From contig JAQFVV010000972.1 of the NCBI GenBank assembly GCA_028023455.1, positions 62,001 to 126,000 on the forward strand: 64,000 nt of DNA. Direction: 5' to 3'. This document shows, one piece after another, positions 21,008 through 32,319 of the stretch (position 1 is its first letter; each line of letters starts with the position of its first letter). Both the position numbers and the translations under genes were made by a program. The notes under the pieces were generated by a model. It worked only from the letters and a program-made list of their open reading frames with translations. It had not been told where the DNA came from and did not search any database. The DNA is from Epiperipatus broadwayi. Taxonomy: Eukaryota > Onychophora > Udeonychophora > Euonychophora > Peripatidae.

Positions 21008-23556
21008 TAGGGTGTGGCACATGAAGCTAAGAAGATTATCACATCAGGAAAAAGTTCGAAGTATTGTAAGGAAATTTTAAAAATTTCGTTTTAATAATTC
21101 TAGAACCCAAGATTAAGTTACATTCTTATAGCAGACCGTTTTCTACTTAATTTTGTTTATTAAGTGTCCAAAATTCATAAAGTGCAATGGGAAAGGTTTT
21201 ATATCCTTTCCAAGATGGACACTGACTGTCAAAGTCAGAATAAGCCAAGCATTTCATAGTGTTAAACTTAATGACATATTGAGAAGTAATGAAGTAATTC
21301 TGGAGTAATTCAACAACCAAAATTAGTTAAAAAATAATTCAGAAAGATGTTTAGAAATGAAAGAATTAAAGGAAGTTAGGAAAAAATGAAATTTGAGGGA
21401 AATAAAAAAAACTGTTCTAAATGAAAATTCAAACAGTTCTAAAAAGTCGGTAAATATTGGGTCAAAGTTCAATAAAAACATTAAGATACAGCAAATTAAA
21501 GTTGATACAATGAAACATAAGTTAAATATTAATGATACTGCCAAGTGTCATGAAAATCTGTCAGAAAATAAAGTTGTCAGGTCCAAATTCACAATATAAA
21601 AACAGAACTGGACCAAAACAAAGACAAACATCACCAAAGAGAATTTACAATGATCAATAAAAAAATAAATATCGAAGGACAAACTAAAAACAAGCTCAGG
21701 AAAAGTACACAAAGTAATTATCCAAACAAAATCATGACAATTAAAAGCCAAAGCTTAGAAAAAATAAGCCAGAAGTTATAGAAGCCCAACAGTATCCAGT
21801 TATACCTGCTGATGAGAGCAATAATGTAGAAATAACACTTCCAACATTTGCAGAAAAGTTAAGAAGGATATAAGGACTTCTGAATGACAAGGTTTCAATA
21901 CCCTATATGCCATTGGCTTTAAAAGGAAGCAGAGGAATACAGACCTGGAAACAAAGCTAGAGCTAGTGCTCAGAGGTCATGAAATAAATCAAAACAATAC
22001 AAAGTATGAGAAAACTAATCATGCTGGATTCTCCCATTTGAATAAGCTTGAAAATGGCTTAATGTATCATAATGTTGAGTCTAGTACGAATAATTTTGAT
22101 CAGGATAGAAATAATTTAATTCCAGGAGATTTCCAAATAGTCAATGATGAATTTAATAATAGAATTCCTCAGATATTATTTAATTCTTTTCTTAGTTTCC
22201 CAAATCAGTTTACTTTAACATTGAGCACAATGAATAAAAAATGTGAACTTTTCAAGGTTTCAATAAATGAGCTATTTGTCTTACTCAAGAACAAATATCA
22301 CTGGTTCAATAAGAAGGGTATATCATCAACCTAATAAAAACATGTAACAATAGAATTTGAGAATGCTCTAGCCAAAGAAAGATTCAAAAGTTCTAAAATA
22401 TTTGTAGATGAAATATTTCGTGAAAATTGACCTGGAAAGACCAAGATTGATAACAGGAATGGTGTGGAATTGTCATGCGGCATTTGAAAAAGTTGAATTT
22501 CAGGGAGTAATAGCACAGTTTGGTTCTATACACAGGTTTACTTTTATAATGGAAAGGAGATCAGGAATTCAGCTGCCATCAACAACCCAATATTTAAAAT
22601 GAGGTTGACTAAAGATATCAGTCCACTGGATATACCATCTGTTCCTGAGTAGAATAAAAGTCTGATATAAATAATAATTTGAGTAATTCAGCCTTAGTGT
22701 TATGGATGCAGGGATACTGGCCAGGGATACTGGCCACTTAATTAGGGCATGTCCAAAAAGATTATGCACAGAATGAGGGAAAAGCTATAGGAGAATCCAC
22801 AAATGTATGATAACATCAAGCAATCCTTCACTAATAAATCAACAATCGGAACTGTAATTACAAGAATCTCATTTAAGGAGATGGCAAAGTGAAACCAAAT
22901 AACCTACATTATAAGCAAAATCAAAAAACCTTGCACAGTATATCTGAAGATGGAACAAATGCAGGTCAAGCTAGAGATCTGGCTGAAGAGACAAAGGAAC
23001 CATCAGCTCAGGCTGAACTGACCAGCTTTGAATCAATATAATCGGAAGACTCTGAAGACACATTAAAAGAAGTTGGTCAATTAAAAGAAGCTAACTTGTT
23101 CAGTGATCTGAACTAAATGAGAATGGTTCAACTCAAATGGGTAAAATGACACAAGATCCGAGTTACAAAAGGAAAAACCATAATGGCCCTGGCTCGCAAA
23201 CTGACAAGCATAGTGCTGGTAGCTCAAAAATTGAGCAATATAGTGAGCAAGAGGAGACAACTGAGGGTCTCTTGAAGAAAAAAGAAGATAAAAAAAGAGG
23301 CTGTCTCAAAATGAGTCAGGTGATGAGATGGAGATGGAAACTGAAACAGAAGATCAAATAATCAATGACCCAAAGATAATGAAACATGATAATTTAGCTC
23401 ATCTCATGATCTTCAAATGTATTACAGAATCTAAAGGGGAAAGTCTGTTTTTTGGGGGCATGTATGTAATGAGAGTGAAGTAGCCAGATAATCTCAGAAA
23501 AGGCAATTAATCCAAAGGGAAAAAATCAGTAACATAGAAGAGCAATAAAGCATTGA
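21008..23556 (+). mobile_element. 2.5-kb insert with a decayed ORF1/gag-like region
   Basis: This segment splits the RTE copy and about 50 bp of RTE sequence are missing at the joint. On the plus strand it holds a Lys/Asn-rich, low-complexity open region (for example 21393-21599 and 21966-22334). It then holds a zinc-knuckle-like stretch near 22720-22760 (DTGHLIRACPKRLC) preceded by a 14-bp tandem duplication (gggatactggcca twice) that disrupts the cysteine pair. Highly charged sequence rich in Glu and Lys follows (23137-23361). The order fits ORF1 of a LINE or a Gag, but the family is not recognised. An aataaa signal at 23544 may mark its end. Confidence 0.45.
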
Positions 23557-24570
23557 GCAGTTTTTAAAAGTGTATGAATTATTTTCATATTAATTTTATT
23601 CAAATCTGAATCATGTTCAAAATTTCTACTAATACTTGAAACCACTATGTAAGTTTTAATTTAATTTCATTACAATGTTTCTGAAGATTAAGAATATCAA
23701 CTGTAAATCTTGTTTTCTTAATAATTTTTGTCTCTCTAGTTTTGCATTAACATGTATCTTACATCTTACTAATCAACGATCACTTTCTGTGTTAAATTTA
23801 TTAAGAACATTACAATCTTGAAATATGTATTTTCTGTTAGTCAAAATATAATCCAATTCTGCTGTACCTTCATTTGGATGCTTCCATGTCCATTTCCTTT
23901 TAACATTTTTCTCCAAAAAAAAAATAAATAAATCATAATATAGTTTTTCTTCTTCTGCAAACTCCACAAGTCTATAACCTCTCTCATTTCTATTACCATA
24001 ACCAAAATTAACAACAACACTTTCATCTTTTATTTGTTTACCAATTCTAGCATTAAAGTCTCCCAAAACAATTTTAAAATATTGTTTACTCTGATCAAAA
24101 GCCTTTTGTACATCCATAAAAATCTTCTATGACTTTATCACTATGAGAACTTTTTGAGGCAAAAACCTGAATTATCTGCATTTGGTATCTGCTATTAAGT
24201 TGTATAACTACTCTTTTCACTCTGATACACCATCAATCTTCATAATGTTGTTCTTCCACTTTTTATTTATAATGAATCCTTCTCCACTTGTATTTTCAAT
24301 ATTTGTGCCTTTATAATAGAGTATATATCCACTTTTTAAATCAATTGTCTCTCCATCTTTTCTTCTAACTTCACAAAGTCCAATAATGTCACATTTAATA
24401 TAAGAGTTCTTTTTCTAATTCTTGCAATCTTTCTTCATTTGAAAGTGATATGCAGTTGTAAGTACTTAAATAAAAAGTTCTCATCGAATGGCAGACTGTG
24501 TTCACAATCAGAGAATTTTTATCACCTTTCACCTTCAGTCACCAACCTGGTTGGTGACTTTACATATTGT
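23557..24570 (-). pseudogene. RTE apurinic-like endonuclease, 5' part of LINE copy 1
   Basis: On the minus strand the frame at 23773-24117 reads VLGDFNARIGKQIKDESVV and WTWKHPNEGTAELDYIL. This is the GDFNARIG metal/active-site block and the C-terminal LDYI-x-T block of the RTE endonuclease family (the family often mislabelled craniofacial development protein 2). Upstream on the minus strand (24117-24440) further endonuclease blocks are recognisable but broken by frameshifts. The endonuclease would nick target DNA to prime reverse transcription. Confidence 0.85.
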
Positions 24571-24704
24571 AACGGTCGCTGCCTCTCTCTATACCGCATT
24601 GAGCATGACATGCATTTTCTGAGATCGAGCAGCAATTAAGAAATATTCAAAGGCATCCAAAATATACATTGATAAAATGCTGGACTAGTTCTAGTATTTT
24701 TATT

Positions 24705-24759
24705 CCCTAGCACCTTACTGATGACGCTAGAGGCAGAAACCGCGGTCTGAGGTTGAGGG
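24705..24759 (+). ncRNA. Hammerhead ribozyme-like motif, array unit 1
   Basis: Stem-I strand ccctagcacctta, core CTGATGA (24718-24724), stem II GCT/GGC with loop AGA, GAAA (24736-24739), stem III ACC/GGT within palindrome ACCGCGGT, triplet GTC ending 24747, then TGAGGT and GAGGG as the opposite side of stem I. This unit has T instead of C in stem I, which keeps a G-T wobble pair. The base of stem II is a C-A mismatch. Confidence 0.65.
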
Positions 24760-25073
24760 TATTTTTGAAGCTTCATAAGAGTTTGTTTTTAACTTACTCT
24801 ATATATAACATTTGTAAATAGGAGCTTTATTAAAATTAGGTCATATGACTTGATTTTTTATCAATTTAATTTTAGTTTTTTACTATTAATGCTTTGGCGA
24901 TTTTATATTGCTAGAGCTATTAATATATGGTGTATCTGAACTTAGTTCAGTCCCATATGGCTATTTGAGTTAGATAGCTGGATTTTTGGACATTTAAATG
25001 TCTGAAAATTTCAGATTTTCTTCTCAATAGTTAGGCATTGATAAAATGCTGGACTAGTTCTAGTATTTTTATT

Positions 25074-25128
25074 CCCTAGCACCTCACTGATGACGCTAGA
25101 GGCAGAAACCGCGGTCTGAGGTTGAGGG
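25074..25128 (+). ncRNA. Hammerhead ribozyme-like motif, array unit 2
   Basis: Same fold as unit 1 but with cacctca, giving a six-pair stem I (ACCTCA with TGAGGT). Predicted cleavage after 25116. Confidence 0.65.
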
Positions 25129-25442
25129 TATTTTTGAAGCTTCATAAGAGTTTGTTTTTAACTTACTCTATATATAACATTTGTAAATAGGAGCTTTATT
25201 AAAATTAGGTCATATGACTTGATTTTTTATCAATTTAATTTTAGTTTTTTGCTATTAATGCTTTGGCGATTTTATATTGCTAGAGCTATTAATATATGGT
25301 GTATCTGAACTTAGTTCAGTCCCATACGGCTATTTGAGTTAGATAGCTGGATTTTTGGACATTTAAATGTCTGAAAGTTTCAGATTTTCTTCTCAATAGT
25401 TAGGCATTGATAAAATGCTGGACTAGTTCTAGTATTTTTATT

Positions 25443-25497
25443 CCCTAGCACCTCACTGATGACGCTAGAGGCAGAAACCGCGGTCTGAGGTTGAGGG
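25443..25497 (+). ncRNA. Hammerhead ribozyme-like motif, array unit 3
   Basis: Identical to unit 2 in the motif. Predicted cleavage after 25485. Confidence 0.65.
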
Positions 25498-25811
25498 TAT
25501 TTTTGAAGCTTCATAAGAGTTTGTTTTTAACTTACTCTATATATAACATTTGTAAATAGGAGCTTTATTAAAATTAGGTCATATGACTTGATTTTTTATC
25601 AATTTAATTTTAGTTTTTTGCTATTAATGCTTTGGCGATTTTATATTGCTAGAGCTATTAATATATGGTGTATCTGAACTTAGTTCAGTCCCATATGGCT
25701 ATTTGAGTTAGATAGCTGGATTTCTGCACATTTAAATGTCTGAAAATTTCAGATTTTCTTCTCAATAGTTAGGCATTGATAAAATGCTGGACTAGTTCTA
25801 GTATTTTTATT

Positions 25812-25866
25812 CCCTAGCACCTCACTGATGACGCTAGAGGCAGAAACCGCGGTCTGAGGTTGAGGG
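25812..25866 (+). ncRNA. Hammerhead ribozyme-like motif, array unit 4
   Basis: Identical to unit 2 in the motif. Predicted cleavage after 25854. Confidence 0.65.
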
Positions 25867-26180
25867 TATTTTTGAAGCTTCATAAGAGTTTGTTTTTAAC
25901 TTACTCTATATATAACATTTGTAAATAGGAGCTTTATTAAAATTAGGTCATCTGACTTGATTTTTTATCAATTTAATTTTAGTTTTTTGCTATTAATGCT
26001 TTGGCGATTTTATATTGCTAGAGCTATTAATATATGGTGTATCTGAACTTAGTTCAGTCCCATATGGCTATTTGAGTTAGATAGCTGGATTTTTGGACAT
26101 TTAAATGTCTGAAAATTTCAGATTTTCTTCTCAATAGTTAGGCATTGATAAAATGCTGGACTAGTTCTAGTATTTTTATT

Positions 26181-26235
26181 CCCTAGCACCTCACTGATGA
26201 CGCTAGAGGCAGAAACCGCGGTCTGAGGTTGAGGG
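26181..26235 (+). ncRNA. Hammerhead ribozyme-like motif, array unit 5
   Basis: Identical to unit 2 in the motif. Predicted cleavage after 26223. Confidence 0.65.
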
Positions 26236-26549
26236 TATTTTTGAAGCTTCATAAGAGTTTGTTTTTAACTTACTCTATATATAACATTTGTAAATAGGAG
26301 CTTTATTAAAATTAGGTCATATGACTTGATTTTTTATCAATTTAATTTTAGTTTTTTGCTATTAATGCTTTGGCGATTTTATATTGCTAGAGCTATTAAT
26401 ATATGGTGTATCTGAACTTAGTTCAGTCCCATATGGCTATTTGAGTTAGATAGCTGGATTTTTGGACATTTAAATGTCTGAAAATTTCAGATTTTCTTCT
26501 CAATAGTTAGGCATTGATAAAATGCTGGACTAGTTCTAGTATTTTTATT

Positions 26550-26604
26550 CCCTAGCACCTCACTGATGACGCTAGAGGCAGAAACCGCGGTCTGAGGTTG
26601 AGGG
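26550..26604 (+). ncRNA. Hammerhead ribozyme-like motif, array unit 6
   Basis: Identical to unit 2 in the motif. Predicted cleavage after 26592. Confidence 0.65.
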
Positions 26605-26918
26605 TATTTTTGAAGCTTCATAAGAGTTTGTTTTTAACTTACTCTATATATAACATTTGTAAATAGGAGCTTTATTAAAATTAGGTCATATGACTTGATT
26701 TTTTATCAATTTAATTTTAGTTTTTTACTATTAATGCTTTGGCGATTTTATATTGCTAGAGCTATTAATATATGGTGTATCTGAACTTAGTTCAGTCCCA
26801 TATGGCTATTTGAGTTAGATAGCTGGATTTTTGGACATTTAAATGTCTGAAAATTTCAGATTTTCTTCTCAATAGTTAGGCATTGATAAAATGCTGGACT
26901 AGTTCTAGTATTTTTATT

Positions 26919-26973
26919 CCCTAGCACCTCACTGATGACGCTAGAGGCAGAAACCGTGGTCTGAGGTTGAGGG
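26919..26973 (+). ncRNA. Hammerhead ribozyme-like motif, array unit 7
   Basis: As unit 2, but the stem III palindrome reads ACCGTGGT. The change falls in the two-base apex, so the ACC/GGT pairs are kept. Predicted cleavage after 26961. Confidence 0.65.
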
Positions 26974-27026
26974 TATTTTTGAAGCTTCATAAGAGTTTGT
27001 TTTTAACTTACTCTATATATAACATT

Positions 27027-27590
27027 ACTATAATCATACCTTTGAAAGGTTCGTTTACTGCAACCTTTACGCGCCACCTTAAGAAAGAGATTGCTCCCCT
27101 GCCTAAGGGATATGATCATGTAATAAGTAAAGAGCTATAATCTCTTATAAAAAATCAATAGAAAGTGAATGCCTAACGAATGATTCCCAATCCCGATAAG
27201 TTTAATCCCTGACTAGCTCAATCAACTCATGATCTCGGGATGGTGGTTTGTTGCTTCGTTAACAGAAAAGGTCAAACAATAATATCATTATCAAATACAC
27301 AGCACAACTCCATACTTTAAAATTAGATATTAAATTTATTAAGCCCTCTATGATTATATAAATATTTACAAAATAATAAACACACACATAAACGATAGTA
27401 ATTAAAATTCAAGTGTATAATAAATTTTAAAGTTTCATGAATGGGAAAGGAATGGTCTGAAATTCTCCCCTGCTTACACTTTAAACTCAAAATCAAAATT
27501 TCTTATAAAACAATGAGATGGGGCCATGGTATGTACATGTTTCATAATAATGCAAAAAAAATGAGTTAGCCACGAGTTAATGATAGTAGA
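27027..27590. other. No recognisable gene
   Basis: Right flank of the array. It has a slightly GC-richer block (27050-27260) without coding motifs and then AT-rich DNA. Confidence 0.5.
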
Positions 27591-27872
27591 ATCTTAAGTG
27601 TTCCATAATCTGAGTCCTGCATGTGGCGGACAATAATAGTTATTTGGAACACTTTCGTACATACTTTATTCCTTATGAAAACAATCCTGCACTTAGCGGA
27701 TGGAATAAATTTACTCGGGGAACAAACTCGTGCTAAACTACAATTTTAATCTTAAAAGTTCCATAATATGAGTCCTGCCCGTAGCGGACAATAATAATTA
27801 TTTGGAATGCTGTCTTACATACTTTTATTCCTTATAAAAACAATCCTGCACTTAGCAGATGGAATAAATTTT
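27591..27872. repeat. Four related hairpins in a 158-bp tandem duplication
   Basis: A block at 27591-27720 recurs at 27749-27872. Each block contains two hairpins of the same plan: outer stem GTTCCA/TGGAAC or TATTCC/GGAATA, inner stem around TCCTGC...GCGGA. Four hairpins result (27600-27660, 27667-27707, 27758-27808 and 27826-27866). The repetition of one hairpin plan at two levels is clear; the function is unknown. Confidence 0.75.
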
Positions 27873-30800
27873 CTATTCTTTCAAAGTGAAACACATACCT
27901 CCAATGACCAAACCACCCAATTATTTCTATTTAACTATTTTGAAATATTTCATATTTACTTTATCGATTCTTTTATAATTTATTTAGATACTCCAATGAA
28001 TTACATGAAGCTTTATGTTAAAATTACAAAAAAAATATTTATGACTGAATTACGCAATTCATTGGCTCATTTAAAAATAGCAATTTAAGTCAAATGACGA
28101 ATTATTCATAATAAGACATAAAACAAATATAAAAACATAAATAATACTTCCCGAAGTCTTCGTTCTTCTCCGGGCTATAATTTTGAGGGTGATATATATT
28201 TGCTGTGCAGGTGATTACTTCACAGGGCCTATATGGAGGTTGGCAAATTGTCCATAGCAGCTACACTTTCAGAAATGGAAAGTCACATAACTGGATGGCT
28301 ATGTAGGACTCCGAGCTGTGTGAATGTACCGAACTTGGTTTCTACTCCATATCCATTGCTGAACCATGAATAAATTCTGATTCCATTTCCTTAGCAATAT
28401 AAAACATTAGCTTAAATTTCAATTGTATTTTCCTTTTTCAGTCAATGAATATCATATTTCTTGGTCTGCGCCTTTTAAAATACGTTCAGCATTCCGAATA
28501 AATAGTTTTTACGCTCATAATTCTTTTTTTTCCTTCTCTTTTGTCAGTACACTCCGGAAACTATACTGCTAACGGGTAAGAGTGCCCGTGCGAGTATCAA
28601 CCAATGTAACCCAGCTAACTAATTAAATTTCATCTGACCAGCCTTTATATATCCCCCCATTACAGGGTGTATTCTCTCATCCCCTCCACAAGTTATTGCT
28701 TTTACATTTCTGTTTTTAATTAAACAATTCCAGACAATGGATTTAATTTTAGCTATCTTTTAATTAATTTCAGAATTTCACAAACTATTTAAATTCCAAT
28801 CCCTTGATTTCTTTAAACAATAAAGTAAAATTACATTTATCTAATTAAATAATTTTGAATAGGTGTCAAGCCGAATAACCACTGATACAATTTCTACAGT
28901 TGTTTTCCAAAAACATTCTACGATAAAAGAAAGAGGTCATTGGCTTGCCTGCGGTCATGAACATTAAGTTGTAAAAAAAAAATTATAAAACTGTATACTT
29001 GTTGTTACATAAATATTGTTTTTGAGTTTTCCAAAAAGAATATTCAACAAGCAACAGAAAAAAAAAATACAACATTTGAGAATCTAAAATAAAATCAAAT
29101 CAAAATAAAATATGTTTACTGTTGGGTTATTTGCAAATACATTTCAGTTTCCCATAAGAATTTCTTTAACCCTCTGCCATATTTATTTATATCATAAATA
29201 AAAAAACATATAGCATTTATTAACAGCAAAATACATATTTATGTGTGGTGTCAGCATTTGTTTATTTATAAGCGTATTATCACCATTCATCCTATTTATT
29301 TATGTATTGATGTGGAGTTACAGTTTGAATTTTTGGTCTTAAAGGTACTGCCAGTAAGAAAAATTGCGCATATGTAAAAATAAATGCGAGGAATAAAACG
29401 TAATAATAAATATAAATCATAATTTTTTTTTTTAAAAAGTCTTGTTAAATTAAAATCTAATCGTTCAACTTGCCTAAGTAATAGTTAAAGATAGGAGAAA
29501 TGAAACTTGGAAGGGAGGGGGCAGAAATTTAGCTGGTAATAGGGAATCAACAGTCAATTTTTTTTAATCATTATATTTGTGTGTAATTACTGTTTTGTCT
29601 TGTAAAAAAAAGTTTTGTCCTTTTGAAATTTTCATATATAATCAATTTGTGTAACGAAATTACTAACACTAAGTAAAGTCTTTTTTTTTTTTAAAAAAAT
29701 GTTTTTTGTTTTTTGAGGAAGTTTACCGATATGTAACGATATAGAAATATGTCGTTACATTAATTTAAAATAAAAACTTAAAAGTTCACAAAGAAAAGTA
29801 AAAAACTAAATGCTAAAATTAAAATGTTTTGTTAAACGTATATACATTCGCACAGATGCCAAACTTTAAAAATATTTTTTTTAAAAAAAAAAAACAAATA
29901 AATAAGTATTTGAACATACTTTTTATAAGAAAAAGTACAAAATTTAAAAATAAAAACAGGTATTAATTAATTCTTGTAATCTGTAAATGGAAATGATTGT
30001 GTATAAATTGTTTGAAAAGCAAGCTAGCCTTGGGCTCTTGTATAATTAAAATGATCTAATGAAAGATAGATAAGAAAATAAAGAGAAATTAGCTTGACCA
30101 ATGGAAGCATTAAGCCTTGGCTCAGACCCTAACGAAAGTGATGGATTAGTGACATTTTGTTCATTGAATCTGTGTGGATAATATAAAAAGGGAAATAGTT
30201 TTTTCTGACAGTTCCAGCGTTTTGTGTTTGAGAGATGTGGTAGGACGCACATATCACACTCTCTATAAAAAAAAATGAAAAGACTGTGATACCTTGAACC
30301 AGCTATTGCCATCTCCAGAACATTATCTTCCAATGGAGGCATCGCGGGAATTAAAAGCAGAAACCTGGACTCTTCTACCGTGAGCTATGAACTTTACAAA
30401 TTAACAACAACAAAAAAAAAGTAATTAAGAACTTTCGTCAATGTTTTTTTAAAGATTCAGCTAATTTAAATTTTAAAATGAACTCTTATTTGATTTTCAA
30501 ATTAATAATTGATTGTTTAAATTTATATAGTTAAGTTTTGCTAAAATCATTTCCATTTTATTATTTTTATTTGTAATAATATTTATTGTAGAAATTATTA
30601 AATGCATTACATTTAAGTTGGGTATAGACGTTGCATAGATTCGTTAGCGGTTGGTTATGTTGTGGTTTTCACAGTCGATTAGAACATATAAGTCAACAAT
30701 GTCACTGCAGTGTCTTATGATGAACACCAAAGGGTCTCCTGTATTCCCTCAGCAATTGATGTTATCGATTGAATTTGTATTTTGATCGGTTGTGTTTAAT

Positions 30801-31794
30801 TTGGAATGTTTTTGACCATGGAATCTGTGCAGCTGATCTATACTCAACATTATAAAACAAATTGTATAAAAATAATCTGTGTGAACATATTTAAATGTTA
30901 AATTTAAGTCGGGCGTGAATGGCTATATAGTTTTGTAAAGTTATATTAAGGGAGGGTAATCTTAGGTTGTTGATTTTGTAGTTGAATTGGTTCAATGGAT
31001 TGGATATATTTGTGTAATTGTAGATGTAGTATGAGATCTGCTACAGGCAGGATTATATATATATGCCACACACCTTCTGTTTGCCTATGGATGGGTTTGT
31101 AAGATGACAAAGGACCGCAGTCCATTCCTATGGAGTTTTATGTTTATTGTTCTACTCACTAACAGATGTAACATTCCTGTTGGTGGAGAGACAATGTCTT
31201 CTCTAATTCTACTTACTGATCAGATGTACATTCCTGACAGTATAGTATTTTGTGTTGTCGTATTTTCATACTACATTGAATACATAAATGTATCAGATGG
31301 ATTGGCGCCGGTTTGATTGCGAAATTTGTTGCCTAAGATTAAATCAGGGAAGGATATTTTCTTTTCAAATGCAGATCTATGTAGTCTATTCATACTCAAC
31401 TCACTAAATAAATATTAAACTCATGGTTGTAATTTACTTAAATGTAAAACTAAAGATTAATAGAAAAATCTAAAATGTTGAATTTATTCCTCAAAATTTA
31501 AATATTATTTTATATGTGCGTAAATAAATATTTTTATGTGTTAATTTCTGGCAGTGGCTTTTATTTATTTATATTTAAGTCATAAATTAAGATAATAGAT
31601 TTTTATCTCTGCGTCTCCACTGAGCTAGTGACTTGGGCTAATGATCTGAATATTTAAATAAAGTGGAATCTTAACAGCGCGTATCTAACTACTCTATAAA
31701 TTTTTCTAGGTTTAAATGCCTAGATGGCGCCCTATAGAGCAGATATCGTAGTTTGCGGTTAGATTCGATCTTCACTTGCATTTTGATCATTATA
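27873..31794. other. Long AT-rich stretch without a recognisable gene
   Basis: Open frames here (93 codons at 27807-28088 plus; 98 at 30046-30342 minus; 70 at 31104-31316 plus) have no motif I can assign. Around 28550-28690 the sequence is less AT-rich and contains a TATA-like element on the minus strand, possibly an old LTR. Homopolymer A and T runs are frequent between 28970 and 29900. Confidence 0.5.
28643..28660 (-). promoter_or_regulatory. TATA-like promoter element, possibly from an LTR
   Basis: On the minus strand the sequence reads ggggggatatataaaggc, a good TATA box next to a G-run and the start-like TGTAATGGGG. No paired LTR was found, so the assignment is speculative. Confidence 0.25.
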
Positions 31795-31881
31795 ATATGT
31801 ATATAATTACTTTACGAATTTCAAAATATCATCAACACATTTTTTTTTCAAAATAGTTCATAATTTTTCATATATGTCAGT

Positions 31882-31985
31882 GAATACATCAAACTTCTTT
31901 TTAAAACTTGTTTTTAACGTTGGAAGTATTTTACTTTTGCTGTAGTCATATAAAAACAAGTTTTAAAAAGAAGTTTGATGTATTC
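31882..31985. repeat. Foldback hairpin inside R3
   Basis: The arms gaatacatcaaacttctttt and aaaagaagtttgatgtattc are perfect complements continuing into aaaacttgttttta/taaaaacaagtttt, about 35 bp per arm around a 35-bp loop. The other R3 copy has the same hairpin at 41106-41202. Confidence 0.85.
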
Positions 31986-32319
31986 ATAGACAATTATTTT
32001 ATATAATAAGTCCCAAAGGTATACATAAATAACAATGCAGATCAATATGACCTGTAAGAGTCCTAGCTGGCTGTTCCCAAATTCAGAGGCCACCTTTCCG
32101 TACTTGAAGTCCTTGTGCCAAGGGAGACGTTCTACTTCAACTTATAATCATAAGCACAGGTAAAACTTCAAGAATCAAGTAGTCTTCTTGATCCAAATTG
32201 TATCGTGGTATTCATTGTTTCAAGACCTGAAGTTGATTACTCTTGTCCATTTATTCAGATTATTCTTTGTTTCACTGCTTCATACAACAATTTAAATCCC
32301 TATCTTATGAAGGAAATCT

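Larger units (their letters stand above)
19219..24570 (-). mobile_element. RTE-like LINE, copy 1, split by two insertions
   Basis: Three minus-strand pieces (19219-19741, 20740-21007 and 23557-24570) align in order with the fuller copy at 50939-53985, for example at the 'aaggccttttcataatct' block. The high-coordinate piece is the 5' end with the endonuclease, the other two are reverse transcriptase. The first gap holds a foldback element with a perfect 13-bp target duplication. The second holds a 2.5-kb unrelated insert. The copy lacks the 3' part, unusual for a LINE, where 5' truncation is the norm, so later deletion at the Gypsy junction is likely. Confidence 0.85.
24667..27026 (+). repeat. 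Tandem array of 369-bp monomers (6.4 copies), each with a hammerhead-like motif
   Basis: The phrase cattgataaaatgctggact occurs at 24667 and then every 369 bp (25036, 25405, 25774, 26143, 26512, 26881). The copies differ by only a few substitutions. The array starts cleanly at cattgataaaatg and ends at ctctatatataacatt, 146 bp into the seventh unit. Each monomer carries the hammerhead-like motif and, about 149 bp upstream of it, the module GAACTTAGTTCAG-CCATATGGCTAT, which is also present about 153 bp upstream of the hammerhead in the foldback at 20.4 kb. No protein is encoded. Read as RNA, the array would be cut into 369-nt units. Confidence 0.95.

Noticed and set aside
24667-27026. CRISPR-like or ordinary satellite array
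   Set aside because: Units are contiguous 369-bp repeats with no unique spacers, in eukaryotic DNA. Ordinary satellite remains possible, but the hammerhead motifs and the shared module with dispersed elements explain more.
28540-28690. Complete LTR on the minus strand
   Set aside because: A TATA-like box and a TG-like start are visible, but no paired LTR, primer-binding site or coding remnant was found.
30046-30342. 98-codon minus-strand frame as a gene
   Set aside because: No recognisable domain, no supporting context and composition like the surrounding AT-rich DNA.
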